NCBI GenBank assembly: GCA_963921825.1
Contig: OY997591.1
Span: 44,785,825 to 44,849,824 of the forward strand
Source of the DNA: Erodium maritimum
Lineage: Eukaryota > Streptophyta > Magnoliopsida > Geraniales > Geraniaceae
Length of the DNA: 64,000 nucleotides
Reading direction: 5' to 3'
Each line of letters opens with the position of its first letter. Within the stretch, counting starts at the first letter, position 1. This document shows, piece by piece, positions 26,301 through 38,159 of this stretch. The notes beneath the pieces are model-generated. The model saw only the letters and a program-made list of their open reading frames with translations. It made no database searches and was not told the origin of the DNA. The position numbers were made by a program, and so were the translations under genes.

Positions 26301-28031
26301 GCATATATAATAACAAAAAATATCAGGTTCCTTCGGAAGACCTCTGACAAGTGAAGATCCAACCTAGCACCAGTTGACAATGGAATAGTCAACTCTCCAT
26401 TTAATGGTTCCATATCATTTATGGCATACGACCCTCCCAACCATGATGCCTACAAACAATAAAATAATTTTATAGCACACATATAAGCAAAACTGAAACA
26501 TGACATGGAAGAAATTCAAACATTAAATGCACTAAGATAGTAAAAGGGGTCATCATTACTTACAAAATCACTGATTTCTTTGTCAGTACAATCTTGAGGG
26601 CCAAGATTCAATGGGTCATTAAGAGAAGCTACAGAGATTTCATCTTCTTCTGTTAGATAACAAAAAAAAGACATCATAAGCATATGACAACTCAGAAGCT
26701 CTTAATTAAGGTCATATATCCTGTTCACATCAACAAACATGAGGTACCTGGAAGTTCAATCTCAGCTCTACTCATACCAAGATTAACCCTGCTCTTAAAT
26801 GCATTGTAGAACAACTCATTATTCTTGTCAACCACAAGTTTTGAATCTGCGTAGCAGGAACTACCAATTAATATCGCAGGCACTAAGTTTTTCAGTTTAA
26901 GATGTATTCTTTGCATGAGTACAAACCTTCTCTTACTCCACTAACTTCCAACATAAGAACAGCACGAGGTCTATCAAATGGGTTAGGGGAGAGAACCTCA
27001 TTTAACTGCATAAAAAGAAACATAGCAATGATAAATACACACTTCAGCAAACTAACCTTTCAAATTTCAACGAAAAAAAAATGTTGTTCCCAAATCCCAT
27101 CCCATCCCACTGACCTTAGAAGAACCAGAAGCTGTAAGAGCCACAGAAGGTGCATATCCAAGCAATATTGACACTGCAGCTCCAACTTCAGGAAGTTGTA
27201 TCAAACCATCCTGCAAAGTTGAAAAATATATAATGCAAATAGTTGCTTCAACCAATCATGAAATTATACAATGATCAGAAGTATTATGAAATGTTAATTC
27301 AATTGCAGTAATATAAGCTTCATCAACCCTTCCAGAAATACAGAAAACCAGAAGAGTAGCCACCCCCACTCACAAAAAACTTGATGATCTCAAAATCAAA
27401 CACCTCAAATTTCAGCCAAACACACATATTTACAAACTAAATACTCTCTTTTCCAATCTCTAGACTCTACACAAAACAAACTGGGGGTGATGCATATGTG
27501 TTCAGATTGCCCAATTCAGAATCAGATAAGTCCGTCATACCCCAAATGCAAAATTATGATATGTTTGAAGATCACTCAAACAAAAGCGTGTGGATAAACT
27601 CAATTTTGGAATCAATTATATTTTTCGGGAAAACCAGACCAAAGGTAATTTGGGACGAAAATTAAGCTGATCGGAAAATGAAAAGGATAAATCCGGACTC
27701 CAAAATCAATATAATAAATAAAAAAATTGAATAGGAAGATGAACATTAGATTCAAACCAACGCAATCCGACAGTATTACCTCAAAGGCGTCATTAGAAGA
27801 TCGAGAGCGAAGGAATTGACGAGCCGGGCTGTCGAGGAAGAAAACTGTACCGGTACTTTGAGCCTAGACAGAAATTGTCGAAATCAACAAACAACAGATG
27901 AGATCCACATTAATACAAACATGCGTATGCGTAGATGAGAGAGAGAGAGGACAAACCCTAGCTTGGAGACAGAGGAGTGAAGAGAGGAGGAGAAAATGGA
28001 GCATGGTTAAGCGTCTGTGAGGAGCAGCCAT
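23396..28031 (-). CDS. Conserved plant type I membrane protein (DUF7794-like), 11 exons
   Basis: Exons from the start: 28031-27957, 27863-27780, 27210-27115, 27005-26927, 26846-26748, 26649-26564, 26449-26342, 25764-25627, 24772-24667, 24315-24104, 23464-23396. The sum is 384 codons with stop and all junctions keep phase with GT-AG. The protein has a signal peptide (residues about 10-26, MLHFLLLSSLLCLQA). A lumenal domain follows with TVFFLDSPARQFLRSRS, LPEVGAAVSILLGYAPS, SKLNEVLSPNPFDRPRAVLM and LIHNIRRAIEKHEDL. One membrane segment (about 344-367, NILAWVTGILLLVATLLG then VYFLLN) precedes a short cytosolic tail ending DTLLYSSVKLD. I recognise the family as uncharacterised plant ER/secretory membrane proteins; the DUF number is from memory. 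The function is unknown. Exon 7 uses a weak donor (GTCTTC). Intron 8 holds a Copia scrap. The gene appears intact. Confidence 0.85.
25143..25560 (+). mobile_element. Copia fossil fragment in an intron
   Basis: Short plus-strand Ty1/copia remnant opposite to the host gene, in its eighth intron. It has text such as FAAGYDRFRQYEGILMHSPY and a protease-region-like GYMTGNPKLL. No LTR was seen. It is broken and old. Confidence 0.55.
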
Positions 28032-28215
28032 TGCAGAGATTCAGAGACGAGAGATCTGTTGGTTGGTTGATTCCCAGGAGATCAATCGGGCTTCAAGTTT
28101 CTTCGCACCTTGATAAGAGAGAAGCATAAAGCGATGATGACACTGACGGTGTCGTTTTATATTTTTGGCTTCTAACTGATTCGACAAAAATAGAAAAGGC
28201 TAATAATAAATATAT
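28032..28215 (-). promoter_or_regulatory. Short promoter/leader interval of the membrane protein gene
   Basis: Only about 180 bases separate the start codon from the Pack-MULE at 28216. No convincing TATA box is evident on the minus strand. Either the promoter is compact or regulatory sequence lies within or beyond the transposon. Confidence 0.4.
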
Positions 28216-28780
28216 GGGAAAATTTCATTTTACCACCCTGTCAAACATTTAACTTCAGTTTGATACTCTGACATAAATTTTTATCAGTTTCATACCCTAA
28301 CCAAACTTTTAATTTCACTTTCATACCCAGCCGGGTAAAATGTCCAAAATACCCCTAATTATTACTCAAATTTGCATCTCATGCCATTGCCTCAGAATTT
28401 GAAAAGAAGTGAAATAACAATAATACCCTTCATTGTTTAGGGTGTTAAACTGAAAATTTCAATAATTTTAAAACAAAATCAGTTTTTTTTTTATAAATTC
28501 AATTTTTAATTTCAAAAATCATATTTTAATTTTAAAAATACATAAAAAAGTTTTTTTTATATAATTTTTTTTTATTAAAAACAGTTTTTTTATATAAAAA
28601 ATCATTTTTATTAAAAAAAAACAGACGCGACTCGTCTTCTCCGGCGTGGTCTCCGGCCACCTAGCTCCGTCGGCGTCGTCCCCAACCCGTCCCACTTCGC
28701 CGACGTCGTCCCCGACCCCTCCCACTTCGCCCCCGTCGTCCCCGGCGTGGTTCAGATCTGAACTGGTTCAGATCTGAAAA

Positions 28781-28978
28781 ACTAAACTATCTTCTCGTCG
28801 CCCAGAAATCCCAGTTACTGAACCAATGTCGATGGGTAATTGATGCACTAAAGAACCTGTCCTCAAGTCCCTTATCTGCACAACATACTTAACATCACTC
28901 AAGTAGCTAACAATCATTTGGCTACCATTAACAGCGAAAGCTGATTCAACCACATCTCTTTCAGATTCTGGGAGAACT
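28781..28978 (-). pseudogene. Captured exon fragment of prolyl oligopeptidase
   Basis: The minus-strand frame reads PVLPESERDVVESAFAVNG, then QMIVSYLSDVKYVVQIRDL, then GSLVHQLPIDIGSVTGI. This is the beta-propeller part of plant prolyl oligopeptidase (S9A serine peptidase). The catalytic hydrolase domain is absent. The fragment has no stop inside, and its edges coincide with inverted GGTTCAGATCTGAA words of the MULE arms. It is thus a captured coding exon and not a local gene. Confidence 0.8.
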
Positions 28979-29014
28979 GGTTCAGTTCTGAACCAGTTCA
29001 GATCTGAACCACGC

Positions 29015-29120
29015 CGGGGATGACGCCGGCGAAGTGGGAGGGGTCGGGGATGACGCCGGCGAAGTGGGAGGGGTCGGGGACGACGCCGGCGAAGTGGGAG
29101 GGGTCGGGGACGACGCCGGC
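29015..29120. repeat. 30-bp GC-rich minisatellite in the MULE arm
   Basis: About 3.5 copies of a 30-bp unit (GACGCCGGCGAAGTGGGAGG + GGTCGGGGAT). A diverged inverted version lies in the other arm (28660-28745). Confidence 0.9.
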
Positions 29121-30029
29121 GGAGCTGGGTGGCCGGAGACCACGCCGGAGAAGACGAGTCGCGTCTGTTTTTTTTTATAAATAAAAATGATTTTTTATAT
29201 AAAAAACTGTTTTTAATAAAAAAAATATTTTTATATAAAAAAAACTTTTTTTATGTATTTTTAAAATTAAAATCTGATTTTTTGAAATTAAAAATTGAAT
29301 TTATAAAAAAACTGATTTTGTTTTAAAATTATTGAAATTTTCAGTTTAACACCCTAAACAATGAAGGGTATTATTGTCATTTCACTTCTTTTCAAATTCT
29401 GAGGCAATGGCATGAGATGAAAATTTGAGTAATAGTTAGGGGTATTTTGGACATTTTACCCGGCTGGGTATGAAAGTGAAATTAAAAGTTTGGTTAGGGT
29501 ATGAAACTGATAAAAATTTATGCCAGGGTATCAAACTGAAGTTAAATGTTTGACAGGGTGGTAAAATGAAATTTTCCCTAAATATAATACGACACAAGAT
29601 TCGACTGTAACATAAAGTTTTGTTTTTTTCACTCATCAATGATAGTTTTTTATTCATAAAAATTGTAGAGCGGAGAATCGCTTACACATAGCTATTAGAG
29701 CATCTACAGTCGTTTGCTGGGATGCGTTGGCGGGGAGAAAACGCCGACGAGGAGCTGGTTGGGAGATGGCGGGGAGGTCGCCAGCGGGGAAGCTAGCCGT
29801 TGAACTTATCGCTGACACTCCTCGCTGGCGATATTAACTGGTCTGCCTTGGTCGACGCGCCGGTCGTTGGCTGCTGACACGCTGGCGACACGTTTCCCTG
29901 CGTTGGCAGCCAAAATTTATATATTTTTTCCTTTCCCCCTATAAATACCAACCCATCTATTTCAATTTTCGCTCACACTTTAACCTCTCTTCTCTCTATT
30001 CTCCCGTTTATTTCAATTTTCAATTTACA

Positions 30030-30990
30030 ATGTCGTTCGATCTCAACGAGTGGGGCCACATGTTTAGGTCGTTGCAAGACGACCCGATGACGCAAGAGTT
30101 TTTTCCACCAAACCTTTCATCTGATCTGACAAACGTTGCATCTCCAACGCTTATCGAGGCCGCCAGCGTGGTTCCACCAAAACCTAGAGGGAAGCGATGT
30201 CTATGGAGCGCCGATGAGGACGAGCGTTTAGTTCGAGCTTGGATGCATCATTCGTACAACTCAACTCACGGGAATCAGAAACATAATCTGAAGTACTAGG
30301 CAACCATCGCCGAAGAAGTTGCTAGTACGCGTGGACCGGATGATCCAGTAAGGTCACATAAGCAGTGCAAAGACCACTGGGGTCAAGTCAATACGAGAGT
30401 GACGAGCTTCCAGGGGATGTTCGTCAAGAACTGCAGGGAACATAGGAGCGGCCATTCCGATGATGAAATCATGTCATTGACAGAGCAATAGTACGAGCAG
30501 GTGAATGGACATCCATTCACTTGGAAACGTTGGTGGAAACTAGTGAAAGACCAACATAAGTGGAATTTAAAATATTTTGTCGTCGAGCAGCCCGAGGAAG
30601 TCAACGGAGGCACACCGCGTAGTCAGTTCGATGTCGACGAGTCAACAAGCGCAGTCGTGAAGACACGACTGTTGAGGAGAGTTAGCAGACCACAGGTGCT
30701 ACTACGGAGTGCCAAACGTCGTACAAGCGTCCTATGGGTCAGAAGGCTGCCAAAGGTGGGAATCTCAGAGGTAAAAACCTTGGAGCATCTAAGAAAGAGA
30801 TTGTCAATAGTGTTCAGCAGGCCCATTTAGCGGCGAAAGAAGCAAGCTACGCCAAGGAAAGAGAAACCTCCGCGCAGCTGAAGCTCAAGGCATTCGATCA
30901 ATGGGTGCTCGAGGAAGCAAAGGACACGTCGGCCATGACTCCCCCCAGCTCGAGGCACACTATGCGAAACTTGCGATTCTCCGCGATATG
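30030..30990 (+). pseudogene. Harbinger ORF1 (Myb/SANT-like DNA-binding) pseudogene
   Basis: The ATG at 30030 opens a frame with MSFDLNEWGHMF, then a trihelix/SANT-like domain: KRCLWSADEDERLVRAW, then SHKQCKDHWGQVNTRV and later HPFTWKRWWKLVKDQHKWN. A C-terminal Lys/Ala-rich coiled region follows (SVQQAHLAAKEASYAKERE). In-frame stops occur at 30297 and 30489, and the frame changes before 30734. Plant Harbinger ORF1 proteins bind DNA and help the transposase, which is absent here. Database entries of this type are often mislabelled as glutathione S-transferase T3-like. Confidence 0.75.
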
Positions 30991-31405
30991 ATGAAGTAGT
31001 GCTGCTACTCTTGCTTCTCTATTTTAATTAGTTGGTTATTGTTTTTTTTAAGTTGTACTTGGTTTTTCGGTAATGAATTGTCGGTTTCTTATGTTTTAGT
31101 TTGTTTAATGTTATGAATTATTGGTTTAATGTTATGAATTGTTGGTTTAATTTAATTTAAAAAGTTGTAGTTTTTTTTATATTTATTTCTTTGTAGTTTC
31201 TTGGGATGGGTGACATTATTGCCATGAGCGTGAAAAAAGACCAAAAAACCCCTACATGGCCGGCGGTTTTTGGCTATAAAAGGCACGGCATCCTTTCATT
31301 TTTTTCACACCTCTTCACCCAACAAGCTCTCTTACTCCCGAGCTTCTTTCCTTCTAATTTCTTCTCTTGTTCGAAGGTTCAATAGCCGGTATAACAACAC
31401 ACCCC

Positions 31406-31771
31406 TGGAGCCATGAGGAAGAGATGGTGTTGGTTTTATGTTGGTTGCACGATGTCCGGCCGGGGCCAAATAATAGGTACTAGCCGGAAGTGTTCGCCAA
31501 TTTTGTCCAAAATGCACCGGTCGATGCCCCACCGCGCACCCAGAAGCAGTGCAGGGACCACTGGCACCATCTAGCCCGGAAAATCCACCGTTTTGAACTT
31601 TGATATCGTGCAGAAGTTCAGGCTGCCCCGCCGGGACAAACCGAAAATTACTCTCGCTCTACAACGGCGGACCGATATGTTAGAGAACATGGCCACCAGT
31701 TCATGAAGTATTCGCTTTGGGAGGTCGTTAAAGACCAACCCAAATTCCTCCAGTACGTTCACGTGCTATAA
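31406..31771 (+). pseudogene. Second SANT-like ORF1 remnant
   Basis: Fragments WSHEEEMVLVLCWLHDVRPG, APPRTQKQCRDHWHHLARKI and KYSLWEVVKDQPKF follow the same domain order as the 30030 frame but with low identity. It is a paralogue and not a tandem copy. Stops and a frame change break it. Confidence 0.65.
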
Positions 31772-32050
31772 ATCGTGAACATGTAAATTTCGTTTATGTT
31801 TTTCTCGATCTTGTGTGTGCTAATAAAAATTACTGTCTTAATTTCCGTCATAATGGATATTAAATTTAATATATTACAAAAAAAGATTTCTCCTACCGCC
31901 TGCAGCTCCCCGTCGTCACAAATATCTCCACTACAACTTGCGCAGGCGGTGAGCTGACTGGGAATGAAAAAACACATTTTTTAATCCTCCCCGCCAGCTG
32001 CCGACGAAATGGTTGTGGATGCTCTTAGCACTTAGATTTTACAAGCATTA

Positions 32051-34265
32051 GACTATCACAATGGGATTAGACCAAATCGGTATAATCTCGATTTAAATCG
32101 CTCTTTTTTCAGATTAGACTATTAATATCCATTTCAAATAGACGTCGATTTGCTCACAGAGTTGAGTCTAATCTTTTCGTGTACACAAGGGCGAATAGAA
32201 CGTGATTGGCCTTGGAATACATAACGTGTAGTGTTTGACTTGGTTGTTATTGCAATATTGACGGGTTTGAATGTTCAAAAAGTTTGCGGACTACAAATGT
32301 TAGTCATCAATGGAAAGTACAATAAAATATAATTATTTGACTAAGAAGCTCGGTTAAATCCTCTTAAGCTTCCCTAATGTAGTCGTAATTCGGTGGTACA
32401 AATCTGGTGCAATGTTGGTCGTGCTGGTGTAAAGCTCTGGTGGAATGTTGTTAGTGTTGAGCGATAGAACGATAAATCTCCCCAACATCTTGAAACATAA
32501 ATAACGTAGATTAATATTGAAAAGCCCAGTACAGAAGCAAGGTTTTGGTACTTACAACAAAAACTGAAGAAAACTTCTCAGACCAACCCCGACATCCTCT
32601 TGGCCATGCCCTCCAGAAACAACTAATGGGTTGTCGCTACTTGCGGGTCCATGTTGGATGTATCCATCTCCTAGAGTAAGCGGTACTCCCGCATAAGGGA
32701 CTTCAAGCCCTGTTGTTGGAGGGTCCGCTCATGCTCGACGGCCTGCAAGCTAGCGGCCAGTGCTTTGTTGACTTGAGGCTGACCTCCCTCCAGTCCCTTC
32801 CCCTTCTTAGCCTTCGCGGTAGTTCGACCAATAGGTCGGCGCCCGCGAACTGGTCCAGATCGTCTTCCATCGGCATCTTCAGCATCAACCGCTAGCATGT
32901 CCATTTAAGACATTAGGTCGTTAAGGCTGGGAGTTGTAGGTGTGCGCCGAGTCTCACTCCTAATGAAAGCATCGGTTTTGGCCGAGAACTCGTTCTCGAA
33001 ACGATGCTGCCAACATGGCTTCTCTCGCACAAGCAAAGATGTGGTTGTACCTCTCCACGTATTCCCGTTCCGCATCATCCTTGACCTGCTCATCGGATCT
33101 ACCGAATTGGTATATGTGTTTGAACTTCGATCAACAACCTTGGAACATTTTTACCTTCCGGTTAGTAATGCTTCAATGTTGCTTGCAATTCTTTTCACTT
33201 TGCTCTAGGTCATGTCATCGGCTCGTCGCTTCGACGAATTCACGGTGGATGCCCGCCCAAAAGCACTCAAACGATTGGTCAGACCCAATGCTTGAGTTCT
33301 CGGAGTTGTTCAACCAGGCTAAAACCAAGGCCAACTCCTCCACCCGTGTCTATTTCCGATACCGACGAGGAGCCGTAGTCTCGGACTCCGGCTTAACTGG
33401 AGGTGGTGGTGGGACGATCACCCGTACGTTGGTGGAGTTGGTCGTGGACGGTGTGTAGTAGGGACTGCCTTCCCAGTGTAGTCCTTGCGTGTAGAATAAT
33501 GTCCCGACCCCATATCCCAAGTCTGTGGACCTTCGTACTCCATTCCACCGAGGAATGGAGATGATGAACCCAACGTGTCTGGGTTTCGGCTATGTAGATG
33601 GGTGGCTGGTAAAGTCTGTTGATCAGGCGGCGACGAGACATATTCCTCCGGATCTTGGCCTCAATGCCTCTCCTCTTCGTCATCACTGTAATGTTGTGAA
33701 TCGAGTACGAAATCGCATTCCCGTCGGTTTCTCCGATAGTACTATTCATGCACTTCCTCTAGATTGTTAGGTGTTGGCGAAACGTCATCTTCCAAGTGGA
33801 ATCCGGGGGGTACCGCAAGCTCTTTGACCCGGTCATTTAAGCAGACGAAGTGGAGGGGGATAACGGTGGACGTCGAGGAAACGCCGGGAAGTTGACAACA
33901 AGTTGCCTGAAACAGAATGGTACTGGGAAGAACTAGAGAGCACTAACAGTGTTAAATTGGAGTGAAGTTGCAGAGGATTCATGAAGAAGAAAGCTTCGAG
34001 GGTTGGATATTTAAGAGCCGAATTTATTTCAACATTTAAAATCGTTGCCACGAGTCAAAAGCTTATTCGTAGGGCCCGATTTTCTTGGACCCGTATCCGT
34101 AGATTCGACAGGCCCCCTAGTCTTCGGATCCCTCGACGTCGATTCGGAGGTTTTGAAGATTCGACATTAAACAGGCGGCACCGACTCGATTTGACATCCG
34201 AAACCTACGCCTCGTACGATTCGAAGGCGCAATTATACCCCGTTTCGACGCCATTGTGGATAGCC
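32051..34265 (-). mobile_element. Second PIF/Harbinger-type element, TSD TTA
   Basis: The left end GACTATCACAATGGGATTAG and the inverted right end (CCATTGTGGATAGCC) are flanked by TTA at 32048-32050 and 34266-34268. The inner arms also pair (CGGTATAATCTCG with GGGTATAATTGCG inverted). The coding strand is minus, opposite to its neighbour at 29698-32024, and only 26 bases separate them. No transposase was found. Confidence 0.75.
32660..33460 (-). pseudogene. Harbinger ORF1 (SANT-like) pseudogene
   Basis: The minus-strand frames contain RVEELALVLAWLNNSENSS, then FECFWAGIHREFVEATSR and REKPCWQHRFENEFSAK. A basic tail follows (GRTTAKAKKGKGLEGGQPQV) with a coiled C terminus (LAASLQAVEHERTLQQQGL). 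The order matches plant Harbinger ORF1. Several frame changes and stops are present. A proline-rich N-terminal linker lies near 33400. Confidence 0.65.
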
Positions 34266-34293
34266 TTATAGATATCGGGTGCGCGGTGTTTAA

Positions 34294-35061
34294 TGTAAAA
34301 ACTCAGCATAGATTTAGAGAATTCGTCATAAATCAATATACACAAAATCAAGAGAAACTTAATCTGACAATCAACATTCCGAAATCAATCTTAATTTCAT
34401 TACCAACTGAATGAAAGGAAATAACCTAAATTGTTGATGGATCAATTTGAATTGAAATGAAAATCAAACTAGGTAACCTACAAGTTGAATGTAGATGTGA
34501 ATAACAAAATATTTAGTCTCCTTAATTTTAGGCTAATGAAGAACACAATGTTGAACAAAAAAATACTCAAAGTTGATATACTGAAATTGCAAACTTATTA
34601 TAATATATTGTCAGTCACAGATGAACAGAATTTTTTACATTTACATCCGACTTCTTTTTAACCGATGCTTTCCTCTAATTGGAAATTGAACTGGAATGGA
34701 CAAAACATAGGTGACCCATCTATTATTTTATCAATGCATTTCAACGTATGAGAAATCAGAAGCAAAGTGATAAGCTTACCAAATAAAAGGGATCTTGTTT
34801 GCAAAGAAACAAAGATTAAAAGAGTATTATTTCTTAAGAAACTTACCCAAAACTTAAACTCTCTTTGATCTTTTCTGAAACCCTTAACTATTTAATGCTA
34901 CATACCAACATTAACTCATATAGAGGAAAAAAGGGAACACCAATCCTGACAACTTTTAGGAAATCATACATAATTAGATAACTCCTAATTACAACCGTAT
35001 ATTTAGTTTTTCTCCTAAAAATATTTTTCTATTTAATATTGACTTCAAACTTAAGCCAACA
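34294..35061 (-). repeat. Probable Copia 3' LTR (768 bp)
   Basis: On the minus strand it begins TGTTGGCTTAAGTTTGAAGT directly after the purine tract TTAGGAGGGAGAA. It ends at a TGT/ACA boundary near 34294. The far boundary is inferred because no partner LTR is in the window. It is AT-rich with no gene. Confidence 0.5.
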
Positions 35062-37559
35062 TTCTCCCTCCTAAGCTTGAAGTCATTCTCAAGCCAAATC
35101 TTTCATACTAATGGGATCACTCATTTCCTTGATGTTAAGACTTCCAAGAGCTAATGTCTGTCTTTTGTTCGTGTCCTCGAACATGCTTGACCTCTATCTG
35201 ACCATTCTCGACACATTCCCTTATGAAGTGATATCTTGTGTATATGTGTTTGCTTCGACCATGAAACACTGGATTCTTTGTAAGGGCAATTGCTGACTGA
35301 TTATCGATCATGATAACAACTCTCTTACATGATGACTCAGTGATTTCTTCAAGTAAATTTTGGAGCCAAATTGCTTGTCTAGCTGTTTTAGTTCCTTACA
35401 TAAACTCAGCCTCACATGAAGACAACGCCAGTGTATTTTGTTTCTGTGAGCACCAAGATATTGGACCTCCACTAAGATATAATATGTGCCCTATCGTGCT
35501 CCTACCATCACCGAGATCGACATTGTGACTACTATTGTAGTAACCAACCAATCTTGTTACTTTTAAACTTGGTCGTTTGAATGACAATCCGAGATTTGTA
35601 GTTCCTCGTAGATATCTTAGACATTGCTTCATTGCTGCCCCATGAGATTCTTTTGGATTCTGCATATAACGAATGAGCACTCCAACATAATATGATAAAT
35701 CTGGTCTTCTGTGAAGCAAGTATCTAAGGCATCCAACATTTCTCTTATAGATTGTAGCAATAATGTCCCTTTCTTCAATCGATTTTGAAAACTTTAAACC
35801 ACTTTCCATCGTTGTATGAACCAAGTTACACTCTTCCATACCAGCTTCTTCTAAGATCGTTTATGCATAACGTGTAATAACCACTCCCGGTCAACGCCAG
35901 TCAAACCTGCGAAAAGCAGGAAAATTTAAAAAAATTCGACAGACACTTAAATGAACCCAAAGTTGACCCCGAGGGTCATACCGGACGTAAGTTGACCCCG
36001 CTATCGACCAAAGTGAGTTCCGGGGGACTCAGGGCAACTTTCTGGTCAATTTGGGAAATGTTGACTTTTTGCTGGAAAAGTCAACCGAGCGACGTTTTGG
36101 TCCATCGAGGACCGTTTTGGATCCAAAAAGCTTAGCCGTCGTCGCAGCGGTCTTAGTTGAGCCGTTTCCTTGTAGCCCGTCAAGTTTCGTAATTTCTTGG
36201 AAAAAGTGCCCGTTCGGGGCCCGAAACAGCCAAAAGGGTGTGGGACCCACATGACACATGTCATGAATGTGGTGGAAGGAAAAAGGGAGGACAACTTTAC
36301 CCTTGACTTTAAAGAAAAGACAAAAGGAAAAGGAAGAGTATTTTAGTCTTTTTGCTATGTGTTAGTGTTTGAATCAAATTAAAAGGGAATGGTGGATGTT
36401 ATACACGTCAATTCAGCAAAAAAAAATAGGAAATGGAGAGAGAAAGAAGAGAGAGAAAGGGAAGGAGAGAAAAGGAAAGAAAATGGGAGATTTTGGTGAT
36501 TTCCCGACGATCCGACCGACCGATCGACTCAACGACTAAAGATTCGTCATCCCGTCGTCATTCCCTACGGTGAGCACCTAACCGATTTTCGTTTTGATAC
36601 GTTTGAATTTTAGGGTTTGAGTTTAAACGGTTTGATTAAGGTTGGGTTTTGATTAAGATTAGTTTAAAGATGAAAGGTTGAGGTTTGAGGTTCGTTAGGA
36701 ACGTTTTGGGGCAAAAATGGAATTTTTCCATTGTGTCCGTGTGGGGCCCACTTTCCTGGGTCTCGGGTTTTCGTGTTCGGGTTGTTTAGGACGATCCCCA
36801 AGTCGTTAATTCACACCCGGAACGAATTTCGGAATTAAATTGTGAAAGTTGTAATTGACGGGTTAGAAACTTTAAACGTGAATTAATTGACTCGGAAGTC
36901 GGAATTCGATTCCGTCGAGTGCCTAGGAACCCTTGAATTATTCTAAGACCGTAGAAACGAAAACGGGAATTTTCGGAGCCCCGGAAGGGCGTTTCCAAAA
37001 CCCGGGCAGATTCGCCATGTCGGGCGAATCGGGCTTTTCCGAGTCCTTTATCGACAATGTCGTGTAATTGGGAAGTTTGGGAGTGATCGACATTGTCGGG
37101 GTTACGTTTGGGCGTTAAGTTTATTGAATTTCAGTTTATTCATGCGAGTTTAAAAGTGCCTTAAAATTGTGTTCTTTTAGATCGTGCTGCAGACCGAGGG
37201 AAAGGAAAGCTAGGCGAGTGACTGAGATCACGCCGGAGCTTGTAGTTTAGCTTTTGGAGAACATATACGAGGTAGGGAAAAAGTAGCCGGATCTCGGCCC
37301 TGACTAGGAAAAGTTAACAGTAGATTTGCATGTGACACCGGGGTGTCGTGGGTGAAGTAGGTTTATTGAATATTAGAAAGGCATGATACGGGAACGAAGC
37401 GAATATTGGAAATGCATGTGACACTTAGTAGTGTCGTAGGAGCAGAGAACTTAGCGTCATTAGGAGTATTGGAGGCATATATATGACCATGCCCGGAGGT
37501 TGATTGTGAAACTGTTGATATTAGGACTAATAGAGGCATTGGTTATGCCGGAGGTTGAT

Positions 37560-38050
37560 TGTGTATGTTGTGTCTTGGGTGGCCATGAGAGCCCGTACTT
37601 CACTGTTGTGTCTTGGGTGGCCATGAGAGCCCGTACTTCACTGTTGTGTCTTGGGTGGCCATGAGAGCCCGTACTTCACTGTTGTGTCTTGGGTGGCCAT
37701 GAGTGCCCGTGGGGTTGTCGAACCCGTGTCTTTATTGTTGGTGTGTCTTGGGAGTCCATGGGTGCCCGTGGGGTTGTTGAACCCGTGTCGTTATTGTCGA
37801 TGTATCTTGGGTGGCCATGAGTGCCCGTGGGGTTGTTGAGCCCGTGAGTTATGGTTGGTGTGTCTTGGGAGGCCGTGAGTGCCCGTGGGGTTGTTGAGCC
37901 CGTGAGTTATGGTTGGTGTGTCTTGGGAGGCCGTGAGTGCCCGTGGGGTTGTTGAGCCCGTGAGTTATGGTTGGTGTGTCTTGGGTGGCCGTGAGTGCCC
38001 GTGGGGTTGTTGAGTCCGTGTTTTACCGTTGGTGTCTTGGGTGGTCATGA
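37560..38050. repeat. Tandem repeat array inside the Gypsy LTR
   Basis: Four copies of a roughly 38-bp unit (TTGTGTCTTGGGTGGCCATG + AGAGCCCG) are followed by about six copies of a 58-bp derivative (GTGCCCGTGGGGTTGTTGAG, GGTTGGTGTGTCTTGGGAGG). The array is preserved at 48650-49130 in the other LTR. Confidence 0.9.
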
Positions 38051-38159
38051 GTGCCTGTGGAGTGTTGAACCGGTCTTGTTGCTATTTGTTGAACCTTGCT
38101 TGTGATTGTGACTGTGTTTACCCGAGGTTAGTGACCCGACTTCGTGTCGGGAAGTGGTG

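Larger units (their letters stand above)
28216..29578. mobile_element. Pack-MULE carrying a prolyl oligopeptidase fragment
   Basis: Terminal inverted repeats GGGAAAATTTCATTTTACCA and the inverted copy are flanked by TAAATATAT (28207-28215) and TAAATATAA (29579-29587), a 9-bp duplication with one mismatch. The inverted arms are very long (roughly 500 bases), including GC-rich inner arms (28625-28780 and 28979-29165). A non-repeated loop of about 200 bases encodes the captured exon. Arms match the element at 13679-15415. No transposase is present, so the element is non-autonomous. Confidence 0.88.
29698..32024 (+). mobile_element. PIF/Harbinger-type element, TSD TTA, ORF1 only
   Basis: Left end GAGCATCTACAGTCGTTTGC and right end inverted (GTGGATGCTC) share imperfect terminal repeats that include GGCGGGGAG. 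Both are flanked by TTA (29695-29697 and 32025-32027), the PIF/Harbinger target. A leader box TATAAATACCAACCC lies at about 29940. Two Myb/SANT-type remnants follow (30030-30990 and 31406-31771), the second with its own leader (GGCTATAAAAGGCACGG at about 31272). No DDE transposase is seen, so it is non-autonomous. Confidence 0.8.

Noticed and set aside
36029-36294. Overlapping minus-strand frames in the 5' LTR
   Set aside because: They are within LTR sequence, not preserved as coding in the partner LTR, and have no domain.
37580-37720. CRISPR-like regular repeats
   Set aside because: The units are directly adjacent with no unique spacers and lie inside an LTR of a plant element; this is a minisatellite.
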